Below are positions 35,275 through 46,647 of a stretch of DNA of 64,000 nucleotides, one piece after another. Location of the stretch: the NCBI GenBank assembly GCA_030142905.1, contig JASJOG010000199.1, forward strand, positions 421,001 to 485,000, in the 5' to 3' direction. The stretch comes from Heliopora coerulea (Eukaryota; Cnidaria; Anthozoa; Scleralcyonacea; Helioporidae). Positions within the stretch are counted from its first letter, which is position 1. Every line of letters starts with the position of its first letter. The translations under genes and the position numbers were made by a program. A model generated the notes under the pieces. That model worked only from the letters and a program-made list of their open reading frames with translations, did no database searches and was not told the origin of the DNA.

Positions 35275-37873
35275 TCAAATAAAACTTAAACGACTTTCCC
35301 CACTACTTAGTTCAAGGTTAGTTTGAATGGTTTGTTTTTGCGGGGATGCTGTGGCACCTCTCTTGCATGCCAATGCCGATCTAATGAGGGCAAATGAAAG
35401 GGAGCATCCCATCCAAGCCAAAGTAGTACTGTACTCCGTCTTTCTCTTACTTGCTAGGAGCTCAGCCATACGTTTGTATGCAATGGAAGTTTGTTTTTCT
35501 AACCTTCCTGTGATTTACCATACCAGAGGTGTAAAGGAGGCATACTCAACTTCCCTGACACTATCGGCGTATTCCCTATTCTTTGCTTGTTCGTGTTTCC
35601 TGCATAGGGCTTGAATGTTGGTGCTGCGGTAGCTTGGTGCATTGGGGTCAAACACTCTGACATCAAACTGCACATTGCTGCCTACCCCACAAACCCTTAG
35701 CGCATATATCCAATCTGGCATCTTCTTGTTATTTGGCTGATCGTGGAAGTACGTGCTTTCCACTGAAAGGGTGCAAAAGAGGCTCTTTTTCCACATTGGT
35801 AAGGATTTCACTCAAACAATCTGCTCTAAGATCGTGGGTTTCGTTGTGACGAAAAATTGTAAATCCTCCATGTGGGCAGATCATTGTGTGGTCAGCAGAG
35901 AAACTTACACCACATATACAATAAAGCAGTAACTTTCTCAGTTGCCATCCATATCTTTAGGCTGACAGCATCACGGAACTCGCCTTTATTCAGACTAAAA
36001 CTCTGATCTTTCATTGGTAATGCCGACAACCACGACGATTTAACCTTTTTCACCAAGAAGATTCATTATTCTTTGCCTCTGCAATGGTAGATTCTCTCTA
36101 ATTCCTAAAACCATACTTTAAATTTGGTGATTGTTTTGTTGCCGCTGGCTGACCTTAATATTCTATATTGTGGCCTTCTAAATGATTCTGCTTGATCGAT
36201 GATCATCTTCTTCAGGGGCTCATTGATCTTCTTAGACGCAATAAATTGGCTACTTGCTTCAAGTACTGGATTTATGATGTTAATTTCTCCATGGCGTGTT
36301 AGTAAGGAGAGCAATTTCCTCTCTTTAACTAAAAATTGACTTCTACCTGTCAGGGCAGGAATCAATTTTTTACTGATGGCATCTTCCAATGGTTGAAGCA
36401 AAGCGCCAATGTTTTCATTTGTTCACATAGTGTACCGCCATTTCCCCATGATACGTTGTGTAAATGCAGCGTATGTTGAATGGGGAATATATTTCAACTA
36501 TTTTTGCTAGCATTGAAATGTCCTCGACCCATTCCTCCATTTTGTTTGCCACGTCTTCACGAACAAAGGATGCTGTACGAACGCCGAGCCGAGTAACCTC
36601 TGACCTTCAGTCGTCAACCCAATGTTTGTCCTTTGAAGCAGCTTCTTGAATATATTTCGGTTTAACTGCCAAAGAAGTTTTTATTGCATTTGGAAAGTAT
36701 CCAAACAAAGGACTAATGTCTCTAAGATGTTGCCACCACCTTCGAAGCGCTTGGATTCATCCTGCAGCGGTAGAATCGCCTGCAAACCACACTTGTTTTA
36801 CCTCCGCATCTTCTTCTCTTAATCTTCTAATCAGTATAATAATGGCCAGGGCATACATAGCCCTGGCCTGTGCATCGCCTTGTCTTATACCCTCTGTGGA
36901 CGAAATCTCTGCTCCTCCATTAATAAATAATCGAATTGGTTTGCTGTATGTGTTGTTAAGCATAGTTGATATACACAGACATATAACCCTGATATTATGC
37001 AAAGCTGCGTTTCGATTGTGTTGAAGGCATTTTCGGCATCAACCAGAAGTAAGGCCTCTGTTTCATCGAACGCTTGTATTTCTTTCATGGCATGAACGAC
37101 AGCTTCACAGCCTGCTTCGTGACCAGCTCAAGTTTGTATAGGCCCTGCAACTGACTGGATATCTTTCCCAATCACTTTTAAGATCGACTTTATAATAATG
37201 CGTCTTGAAACTTCTCCAATCCCAATTGGCCTGATTCCAGGATCTTTATTCAGTGGGATTAAACGGCAGGTAACAAATACCGATACACTTTGAGGTGGAA
37301 CAAATGATGTACGTAAATAGCACGCCACTCTCGCCAGGGCGTTGATTAAATCTGGGCGCTTTTAAACGAAAAACAAAAATGGTACCATTCATGGGCATCT
37401 ACGCCTGAACGACCAGCAGCTTCCTGTGTTCTATTCCCAGCTTCTTTGATGGTTTCTCCGGTTATTCGTTGGAAAATTATGGCATCATAGTAAGTTTCAT
37501 CGTCTTCTGTTTCTTGGAGATGTACGTCTTATGGTGGAGTCTTTCTTTCAGGATGTCTGTCTATTAATAAGTTCCCTGGTGGTTTGATATGTGGTATTGC
37601 TATTTTCATCAGTCCCACTGGTACAAGGTCGTCAACCGACAGAAGGCCTTTGTTTGCATAAGAAACTAAACTAACAGCTTGATGAACTTTTCCTTGGAGC
37701 ATCAGGCGATTAAAGGCTATCCCAATCTCATCTACCTCATTTGTTCCATTTGCATTTGATATAAGATGCTTTTGGATACATTTCCCTTCACGTAATAGAC
37801 TATCAATGTTATAAAACAAAGATTTTGTCGTGGTGACAAATTTCAGTATCGCTTTGAAAAACGTCTTAACCAT
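35275..37873 (-). mobile_element. Decayed RLE-type non-LTR retrotransposon (copy 3, long)
   Basis: Minus-strand fragments, in the right order, come from one element: an upstream domain (37873-37529), the RT entry RLIPLNKDPGIRPIGIGEV (~37270), ALLLVDAENAFN (motif A, ~37040), STEGIRQGDAQARAMYALAI (motif B, ~36870), QVWFAGD (motif C, where the usual second Asp-containing ADD reads AGD, ~36785), a thumb segment PLEDAISKKLIPALTG (36401-36330), then FDVRVFDPNAPSYRSTN and VEYASFTPLV (35700-35520) and MAELLASKRKTEYS to ALIRSALACKRGA (35469-35350). Many frameshifts and stops separate the pieces. The AGD and the breaks make it inactive. The clade (R2, NeSL or a relative) is uncertain. Confidence 0.75.
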
Positions 37874-37889
37874 GGTGAATGCTTATACA

Positions 37890-37970
37890 AGACAGTTCTG
37901 AAAATGTTTCCTTCTGACCAAAGTTTCAGCCGCCGCTGTTTCCTTCTGACCAAAGTTTCAGCCACCACTT
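37890..37970. repeat. Short direct duplication of ~43 bp
   Basis: TTTCCTTCTGACCAAAGTTT followed by CAGCCGCC or CAGCCACC occurs twice in tandem, immediately beyond the 5' end of the long LINE remnant. Confidence 0.6.
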
Positions 37971-38389
37971 TTCATTGCGAAAGAATTTTAATTTTACGCC
38001 AAACAAAGAGAAAGGATAATCTTCAGTTCCTATTGTAGTCCCAACGTCTTTGTTCTACGAACTGAGTTGCTGAGACCGGGGCATATCCACGTTTTTATAA
38101 GGACGTAGACAACTACTTGGAATACAGTAAGGTTTTGATTGCTTTAAACAATTATCGTTTAGTTTTGTTACTAAGTTAGGCAGCTAGCTCGAATTGCTTG
38201 AACGTTTTTCAAAAAAACAAAAAAGTAAATACAAACAATTTTCTCCAACGTAATGTAACATGTAAATTTAAGAAACAGATTATATTCACCCAAAGTAATT
38301 GATATTCATCCGTGACAGAAACGTGGTTCGACCAGACGGACTCACGACTATGTGGTAATTTCCTTTTTGAGAACTGACGTAATGAAATC

Positions 38390-38590
38390 CTAAGGTAGAT
38401 GAATGATCGTCAAGCCCTATGCTCAGAAAAACGATTTCTGAGCCCCAGACGAGGATCGAACCCGCAACCTTCTGATGGCCGGTGAGACGCTCTAACCATT
38501 GAGCTACCAAGGTTCAGATGGTAAGCTAAGGTGCAAGTTCGATATATATGTGCAACCTAAGCGGAAGCCACTATATATTAGTAATGATTG
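38390..38590 (-). mobile_element. tRNA-derived SINE, copy 1
   Basis: Read on the minus strand it contains an A-box-like TGGTAGCTCAATGGTTAGAG and a B-box GGGTTCGATCC with tRNA-like spacing, then the tail CTCAGAAATCG...CTTGACGATCATTCAT. The 65 bp beyond the head (38525-38590) is shared with the copy at 57.4 kb. The 74-aa frame here is a by-product. Confidence 0.85.
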
Positions 38591-38601
38591 GTGCAGTTTT
38601 C

Positions 38602-38743
38602 ATATTTTAGAAACTTGAGAGCTTGGATATATCTTAAGATAGATGAATGATCGTCAAGCCCTATACTAGTTTTTCTGAATATAGGGCTTGACGATCATTC
38701 ATCTGTCTTAAGATATATCCAAGCTCTCAAGTTTCTAAAATAT
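38602..38743. repeat. 64-bp near-perfect inverted repeat, 14-nt loop
   Basis: Arms 38602-38665 and 38680-38743 pair at 63 of 64 positions around a 14-nt loop. The loop-proximal part of each arm is the SINE tail (GGGCTTGACGATCATTCAT), so the hairpin joins two SINE tails head to head plus shared flanking sequence. Confidence 0.9.
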
Positions 38744-38969
38744 AATGAAATTCCACGAAATCGGCAACATACGGCGATCGACACCCGCTCGACGAAAACC
38801 TTGGACTTTATCCAGTGGAGTAGCCAGGATTTAACTTCCATGTGGGCACAAGAAAGGCACGATTCTATAATTTTTGAAGTTTATAATGTCGAATGTGCAA
38901 TATGTTTGAAAAATTTGCCCTAGAAAAAATGCTTTTTCCTCCCCTAACACTTCGGTTCTTATTTTGGGA

Positions 38970-39125
38970 AATGTGGGAGCTTGGAAATATCTTGAATGAT
39001 AGATGAATGTTCGTCACGTTTTATCCTCTGAATACGATTTCTGAACCCCAGAAGGGGATCGAACCCACAACCTGATGATGACCAGTGAGATGCTCTAACC
39101 ATTGAGCTGCCAAGACTCAGAGGTG
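38970..39125 (-). mobile_element. tRNA-derived SINE, copy 2
   Basis: It has the same head (GGCAGCTCAATGGTTAGAGC on the minus strand, GGGTTCGATCCCC B box) and a more diverged tail than copy 1. Confidence 0.8.
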
Positions 39126-39199
39126 AGCTGACTCCAAGACTCAGATGGTGAACTGGTAATCAGGTCTCATTTATCTCGAGCTCATTTATGTCATTAGGT

Positions 39200-39345
39200 C
39201 TCACATATGTCGAACTTGCACCTTAGGTTACTATCTGAGTCTTGGTAGCTCAATGGTTAGAGCGTCTCACCGGTCATCAGAAGGTTGCGGGTTCGATACC
39301 CCGCTGGGGTTCAGAAATCGTTTTCTGAAGAGAAAGAGCTTGGCA
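39200..39345 (+). mobile_element. tRNA-derived SINE, copy 3
   Basis: + strand copy: CTTGGTAGCTCAATGGTTAG at 39241, GCGGGTTCGATACCCCGC near 39288 and the tail CAGAAATCGTTTTCTGA. It faces copy 2, about 110 bp away. Confidence 0.8.
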
Positions 39346-40735
39346 AACGTTCTTATGACATTCAACTGCGGTTCTTCGCTGCTAGTCTCAGTATTACCAC
39401 TTTCTGCTGAATCTGTTCTTTTCTAGTTAGGACTAACTTGAATTTCACAAATTGAAAATTCGAATAAAGACAGTTAGACTTTTAAATCAACTCCTTCTAC
39501 AATACGTTTTAACGGCAACTGTCCAAAACATTAGTCGGAACCCACTCGCAACCATCGAAACTTGAGCGTGTTGATATGATTCGATTTCAGGCAAAATGTC
39601 CAGTTACATATTAATTTATGCGTTGTTTTAAAATCTGTGTTGTTTCTTTTAACTATCCACAATAAATGCAACTAATCACCTTTGTGGCGTGCTAGATTCT
39701 CTTCCCGGCAGTGGTCATTTACAGGGGTTGTCATGCATGCTGACAACCCTACCTTGTTGGAAAATATAAATTAGAGGTATAAGCATCGAAGAATAGCTCG
39801 AAATTACCGAGTTGTTTTTTTTACTCTACGTAGTGGTGATCTGGGGGGTTTTTTGATAATTACTGGGAAATCCAAGTCACACGATAATTTTTGATCAGTA
39901 AATCTTACTAAAGCTTTAGTAACCGTAAATAGTCACAACAGTCAGAACCCGCCGTGGACTCATAACCACGTTCTGGTGACGCTTCATTGATGAAAGGAGT
40001 TTTCTTCCCACCAAATGGCGAATATCTCCATGATAACACCTGATACCTTCACGATATAAAGTTTTAATGGAACTTATACACTAATGTGGTTTAATGAAGA
40101 GTTATTTCTGGTCCTATGTTTCCTATAATGGGAAGTTTTTCGTTAAGTTTGTAACTTAAGCCACACTTTTTGACGAATTAAATGTACACTTTGCCGCATT
40201 CGATATTTCCTCATGTCTTCAATTATCATTTGTTCTGTATCACTTCATCCTTTTTAGTACATAAATAATTTTGTCTTTATACCTAAATCTTCAAAGAAGG
40301 ACGAAATTCCTGATTCAGAACAGCTTACTGCTCACTTGTGGCGTAACCAGTTGAGAAGTTGGATGAGGCCTGTTCTTGTCTGCAAAATATGAAACTGTTT
40401 GGCTTTGACTGAGCATGTAAACTTATCAAGACAACCGACATTGGAGAACTTGGAAATTTTTACCTTTTATTTTTAAATTAGATCTCAAATTTCATGATTC
40501 CCTGGTATCACAAAGTTGTTGCTGAAAACTTAAAATTCCCATGTAGAGACTTGCGAAAGTTAAAATGTCTTGACCTTTTTTAAGGTCACGTAAATTTGAT
40601 ACCCTTTATAATTTTCAAATTTTGTGACACACCTCCTATCCATTAAGGAATACATAACAGCGTCACTGATACTTTCTTCTAATGGGTTCGTTATTGGTAA
40701 GAGCATTAATTTAAACAATTGGATTTTTTTCTTAG
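39346..40735. other. Upstream region or intron of the Roc-COR gene
   Basis: No exon I can support. The next exon begins at a splice acceptor and needs an upstream exon ending in phase 1, so at least one 5' exon is missing from my reading; it may lie here or further upstream. Confidence 0.4.
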
Positions 40736-42736
40736 ATTTAGCGCGAGAGTTTCTGTATTTCACTTCATTTCAACTGGCCCTCAAAGATGGAAGGGCAAAG
40801 AATGATCGAATTCCAATTATGATAGTTGGTCAAGATCGATCTGGCAAGACATCCCTGATGAACCATCTTTTAGGACTACCATTCAATTCAAATGAGCCAA
40901 GTACTGTTGGTATAAATGTAGAAATCGTCGAGTTGACCGCAGAAAACGCAGAAGAGCCTTGGAAGACACAAAACAATCAATTTATGAATAGTAAGAGTGA
41001 AGTTGAAAAGCAAGTTGTCAAACAAGCTGCTGAGATAGTCAAGCAAGATCCATTACATTTACGACCCGAACCAAGAATTTTTTCCAGACTTGGCGGATTA
41101 TTTGAGCCACAGGGAAATGAGCCACAATTACAAGATCACGATGCAGGTCTTTCGTACTCACGACTAAGTGGTGATAAAATGTGGTCATTCATCAAAACTA
41201 CCAAGAAGAATGTACCACCTACTCGTGTCTCCGTTCATGATTTGGCTGGGCAAAGCATTTTTTATGAAACACATCAGTGTTTTCTTAAACTGGAATGCCC
41301 GTACGTTCTGACTCACGACCTGACCAAACCTCTTGACGACCCTGCCCATCCACGATTCAAATCCAAGCTTACCGGAAAGCAAACGAATTTACCCAATTCT
41401 ATGCTGGTCACCAACTTGGATTATTTGCTGATGTGGTTAACAGCCTTGGACAACCTTGGAGGACGTGCTAAGAAAAAGTTCCCCCAATTTGCTCTTCCTC
41501 CAGTTTTGATTGCTCTAACCAACAGTGATCAATTTCATGGCGATCTTGATGAAATCAAGACGAGAATCAAAGAAGCTGCTCGTGAGAAAGCTGGAGGTCA
41601 TGTTTTTGTCGAGCCATTCGTAATCGACAATACATCATCTGAAAGATCTGGGGCGGATATTAGAAAGCTTCGAAAACGGCTATATGAACTGTGCCAGATC
41701 ATCCTTGACAGTCAGGATGACTTCCCACTTAACTGGCTAAATTTTGAAGCAGCTCTTAGCCAGATGTCCGAGAAAGAGAAGTGTATTTCTTTGCAACAAG
41801 CCAAAGAAGTCGCCGAAGTCTGCAATGTGAAGGCAGTCGACGAAGCCTTGAAATTTTTTCACCGTCGTGGAGTATTAGTCCATCATACCGGATCCGATTC
41901 TGTCGTGCTGAATCCTCCATGGCTGATGAAGCTTTTCACGGATGTAATCACAATCCCCGAAGACGAAAACGCCATTACGTCACCGCATATAAAGTACCTT
42001 CAGTCCAAAGGTATTTTAATGAAAGATTTCTTTCATGGCCACTCGCATGGAGAACTTCTGATGGAGATGATGACAAGATTCAGCCTAATGTGTGAATGGG
42101 CGCATACCGGAAAAGCAGGCTTCTTTTTGCCAGTCGTGGCCCCTATAATGGTAAAAGGTGAGGAAATAGAAGAGAAGCTTTCGTCAAGCCCAGTTGCCCC
42201 AGTGTTCGTAAAATTTCTCAACAATCATCTTCCAATTGGAGTATATGTCCGAGTCCAGGTGGCGCTTATCAACAAATTCCGTCGCAGCTTAATCATACAA
42301 GAGCCTCAGTTGTTCTCCAACTACACTTTGGTTCCAGTTAAATCACGTCATGGTGAGCATTACGTTTATCTGATAAAGCTGTGCGAGAAAATCAAAGTTG
42401 GTGTAGTCCCCAGAAATGCCAGTCAGGAAGATCTTGGGTTCTTCCTTCGTCATCTGTCGAAATCTCTTATGAGTTGTTTTGAGGAAATTAAATCTGCCGA
42501 GTATCATTTATACTGTGAGATGGAACCTAAGCTCGTCTTCAAATGTTCTGCTTGCTCAGGAGAAAGAGAGAAATGTTACCGACACGACATCGTCGGGTGC
42601 AAGCATGACGAGTGTGGTCATTTCTGGTCGTTGGATGAGTTGCAGCAACAGCCAGAAGATCGTCCTTGTCAATATCGAAACTATTTAGAACTATCGATAT
42701 TTTCTCTGGAGCGCGTGAAACCATGGCTGTGCACAG
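40736..42736 (+). CDS. Roc-COR GTPase, large exon (gene continues to 46647)
   Basis: Acceptor TTTTTTTCTTAG at 40735 and donor ACAG/GTAAAT at 42736; 2001 nt (2 + 666 codons + 1). Roc GTPase domain: P-loop GQDRSGKT (residues 31-38 of the exon), G3 DLAGQ (168-172), and at the G4 place TNSD (261-264), a departure from NKxD/TKxD. The COR domain follows (~350-560), with NPPWLMKLFTDVI and the FLPVVAP stretch. A cysteine cluster near 605-625 (CSAC, then three more Cys) could bind zinc. The architecture, with the death domain of the last exon, is that of ROCO proteins of the MFHAS1/DAPK-like type, large-family members in cnidarians, thought to act in cytoplasmic stress, death or immune signalling. The open frame extends 5' to 40624 but lacks any ATG there, so 40736 as exon start is preferred. 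Confidence 0.9.
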
Positions 42737-44282
42737 GTAAATAATAAACCACAGTTATTGTTTTGCGTCATCGTTAAATTAGTTCTCTGTTTTGGTGTAC
42801 TTTAACTTGCTAATGCAGGACATTGTACTGCAGAGTTATAATTACTGACTTTACTAAAGTGAATCCTTTCTTTACCATTGCACGTTTTTGGAGAAGTTAA
42901 TTTAGTTAATTTAAGGCTACCGAGGAGATACTAACCACGCCCTGTAGAATCTTTTTCCTTTAAATCACAAATTTGTATTGTTTCATTCAGGTTTAATGAT
43001 AGTAATAAAAATAGATTGTGTTTTACGGCTGATATTAGGAAAGTTGGAGCAAGGAGACATTCATAGATGTTGGTCAGACATTCGTCAAGCTCAATTGAAC
43101 CTCGTCCCCGTCTGGGAATCCTCAATCCTTTTTCTTAGGTTAATTTGAGGTTGACGAACGTCTAACAAACATGTATAAGTTGTGTTTTGATTTTATCTTT
43201 ACGGTATGTTTACACGATTGGATGCGAACCCTGGAAAGGTCACCAACCTGGTCAAATCTTCCAGTCTAGTGTCTGCAAGTGTTCACGCGAACCCAAAGTC
43301 AGGCCTAGACCTAATCTGGCTTTTAGTTTATCCGACTTAATGCGCCTCGGAGGGTTGGGATGTAACAGTTTGAATGATACTTCATGTGAAAATGAGTTTG
43401 TTTGACCTACATCAAGAGGCGAAGGATTGGGTACGGGTTTGGATTTTTGCAACGATGATATTGCACTTTGACAAGACTTTATTTGCCAGCTTGTTGAGTC
43501 TCTCCGTGAAGATGACTTCAAAAGCTGCCTCTAGTATCGAGGAAAAAAACAAAGTAGTGCATTTCGGGGATCTTTTTGAACGGTTGAGCTGAGCAAGTAA
43601 CCCACCTCATGGCCTTAGGTAGGATGAACCATTCTCGTCTAGCAGGCACTTCACATGGTGTAAGTTAAATTTTGTCGTCGCCAGGGTTGCAACAAAACCC
43701 GGGATTACAGCCAATTTCTGGTCGCGGAAAGAGCTCCTGATATAATTAATATTTGTTAAACCACTTTTATCTGGGGGGTTGCAAACACGAAGAAACGTTG
43801 AAAATCACAAAAAACCAGGAAAAGGATGAGATCTTTTGAATCTGTTTGTCTTGAATACGATTTGTGATTAAGAAATGACGTTATTGGTGGTTTTATTGTT
43901 GGCTATTGTATATGTCATCATTCCCTTTGTAAAAAATATTAACATGAATCGATTATAATCTCTACCATTACCAATATACCAATATAGCATAGCTGTCATG
44001 CAACCACCAAGTTATAATGATGGCAAATCAGATCGGGGATGTCCAGGGCTAGCTAAAGGTAGCAAAACGAATGTTTGACAATGTAAAGACACCAATCTTG
44101 ATTCTTCTTGAATTTCGCCAACATAAAGAGCTGCGAACAAATTTCTATCTGAACTGGAGTTGCTGTGCAAATTAAAACAGTATAAAACAGTAGATTTGAC
44201 TATCCAGGTTGTTCTGGTATGGGCCGTCGACAAAAGCTATCAAGATTTGTAAAATCAAATAGGGTACATGTTGTCCTTTCAG
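42737..44282 (+). other. Intron of the Roc-COR gene
   Basis: No exon in the required phase is evident. Short frames around 43187-43592 overlap on both strands and look like chance. Confidence 0.5.
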
Positions 44283-44360
44283 AGACACCGTCGACGACTA
44301 CTCGAGCATGTGGAGCTGATCGTGGTGATGTAGGAAGCTCACGTTTTGCAGGAATCAAAG
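44283..44360 (+). CDS. Roc-COR gene, small linker exon
   Basis: Acceptor GTCCTTTCAG at 44282, donor CAAAG/GTAACT at 44360; 78 nt (2 + 25 codons + 1). Its two leading bases complete the G left by the large exon as GAG, and its last G is completed by the next exon, so phase fits on both sides. It encodes a Ser/Thr/Gly/Arg-rich linker (TPSTTTRACGADRG...) between COR and the death domain. The call rests on splice signals and phase, not on a domain. Confidence 0.65.
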
Positions 44361-46345
44361 GTAACTGAATGAACAGTGGATTGAGTCAATTAAGTCTTGA
44401 GTCTATCAGAATGCCAATGTCTATTTTTAATCGTTTCGATTGTTTGGTAACATCGTGAATACGCTTAAAACACGGAACGGAAAATGTCGGAGTGGAAGTG
44501 GCGTGTCCAGGGTTTCACTTTTGGTGGGCTGAAGGGGACAAAGGTTCACGTCAAGGAGGGGGCATAATTTTTTAAGTGAATGATACAATTGTCTTGACTC
44601 AATCGTTCTATTGTTGAGCTGTCTTGCAAAAATTCTCACAAATTTGTCCATACCGAAGGACTTTGCACGTTCAGACTCAATGCTTAGAATTCCCGAGATT
44701 GCTCAGCCTGCTGTCGGCCATTGTGGTGTGTTGTAACTGCACAACTTCTTGTGCAGTTGGGTATCGAGAATCGCAGTTGAATAGAGCATTCTAAATCTGT
44801 TAGATTTTTAAAGTTTCACTCTTCGAGTCTGTCGCAGCCTGCCTTACAGATTGCCAGCGATATTTTTAGAAAACATCGAATCAAGTCACCGGATGGTCTA
44901 TTAAATTAATTCTAAATTTAATTGCCATGAAATGTGCGGGTCATGTTTGAAAACATTACCAAGGGATGATAAGCTTCAATTAATCCAACGCTTCAATTGT
45001 GAATGGAAAATTGGCCCAAACGCTTTTCTAGACTTCACCATACTAACACCTCATATGGGGGGAACACATGGGGTGGCAAAGCATTGATTCAGGGTGGTAC
45101 ATGCCCCCCTGTGCCCCCCTAGTGGACACGCCACTGCGGAGTGGTTTTGGTGTCCAACAAGTATCAGTGGGCACGTTCCTTCTATTAAAAATGCAATTCA
45201 ATCCACTTGATCGGTTTGAATCGGAAACAGTTCAGTTTGTTGAGTATTTTTTCGACATTTCGAATAAAGTGAAAAGAAAGTAGATTATCAGCAGTTAGAC
45301 AAGAATGTAATTTCGTACCGCTATGTGAAACGTTACCGTTACTATTCTGATAATATATGGGAAAATGTCTTTGAAATGTGATCAGTTGATTACAGAGAGC
45401 TCAATTCCGAACTGGAATTACATGTAAGTGTATGAATAGCGTACAATGCAATAAATCCTGTTTCTACCGACAAAAATTAAATTCATGGTTTTTTGGTAGC
45501 GACAGATCCGATCTGTTCTCAGAAGAATGTGGTGGTGGTGCGATATGTTGGTTTGCTTCGTACCTCATGTGATGTGGTGCACATTTCCGTGTACCACATC
45601 ACACCACATCATTTTCAAAATTTAATGTCAGGCAGAGTTGGCTATGTAAATATTGTTCATACTTTTATCGAATTTTATCGGCAGATTTATTTTTACCGAC
45701 ACTGAAATGCTGCAGTTGATTTTTAATTACATGTGTCGGTGCTTTAAGAATGTCTTGTCGGTATAATTGTCTCAAATTTCTTCTGCTCATCCTATTCAAT
45801 ATTCCTGGCTACCGGACTGGATACAAGTGCACCTGGCCAGTCTTCTTTGAGTGACGAGGCTTCTCTGTTTATTAATCAAGAGCTTGAAATCACTTTTGCT
45901 CGTTAGCTTTTCATATTCTCTTTCTTTCCACTCTTCTAAATTTGTAAAATAAATTTGTAATATGGACTATCGAGCATGAACAGAAAGTTTTTCGTCGCTC
46001 ATTTCGTCACCCATTCTGCGAAATTCGTATGTGTTTATGGATTGTTAAGAAAGTAAGAAAATAATGAATTAACTGCATGAATTGTATATTATTTGTTCAT
46101 ATCCCTGTTTGATTGGTTTCTTTCGTTTCCCGTTATTTACAGAGTATGTAAGCTTCAGGTCTTTTCATATTACGTTTTGCTCAAGTGAAAGATGTCAGCA
46201 GTTCTGTTTCTTTGTTTATGGAACATCCCCTCTTACTTTTTATGGTAATCTTAGAACTCTTTTCTTACCCAACAAACTCTCATTACTTTACTTCCAGTGA
46301 AACAATTGCAATTGTAGGGTTGGTTTTGTTTTTCCTTTTTGGTAG
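44361..46345 (+). other. Second intron of the Roc-COR gene, with repeats
   Basis: Contains two patches of an interspersed repeat (near 44500-44560 and 45040-45140, sharing GTGTCC/GGACACGCCACT wording). No extra exon is evident. A repeat of TGTGGTG and its complement near 45530-45610 forms a short inverted repeat. Confidence 0.45.
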
Positions 46346-46647
46346 AAGAAGAACAACTAAGCTCACCAGTTTCTTTGCAAAACGAAGAACTTCCTCGAAT
46401 AGCGCAAAGAATTCCACGGATATGGAGGGAAGTGGCATTGCTGACAAAAAAATTTGAACCACATGAGATTGAAACTATTTCATGCTCTCGAGTTGACGAA
46501 GACCAAACGTCGAAAGCTCTGACCATGCTTCTTCGATTCAAAGAAAGGCAGGGAGATAGAAAAATCCTAGCTAATGCATTGAAAGAGTTTAATATCGATC
46601 TATCTGAGCAAGTACTATTTGGACATTTTATCGATAATGGCAGTTGA
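46346..46647 (+). CDS. Roc-COR gene, last exon: death domain
   Basis: Acceptor CCTTTTTGGTAG at 46345; the two leading bases AA complete the previous G as GAA, then 99 codons and TGA at 46645-46647. The peptide has the six-helix death-domain pattern: LPRIAQRI, RIWREVALLTKKF (the conserved W and L core), HEIETISCSR, SKALTMLLRFKERQG and ILANALKEF. Death domains form homotypic signalling complexes, so the protein links a GTPase switch to death-domain partners. An apparent upstream start at 46339 is a TTG inside the intron and is not used. Confidence 0.85.

Noticed and set aside
38286..38510. 74-aa frame MVAQWLERLTGHQ...
   Set aside because: It is the SINE read on the minus strand; the tRNA promoter boxes explain the sequence.
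39233..39310. Functional tRNA gene
   Set aside because: A and B boxes are present but no complete acceptor stem or anticodon arm can be drawn, and dispersed copies share a non-tRNA tail, so it is a SINE.
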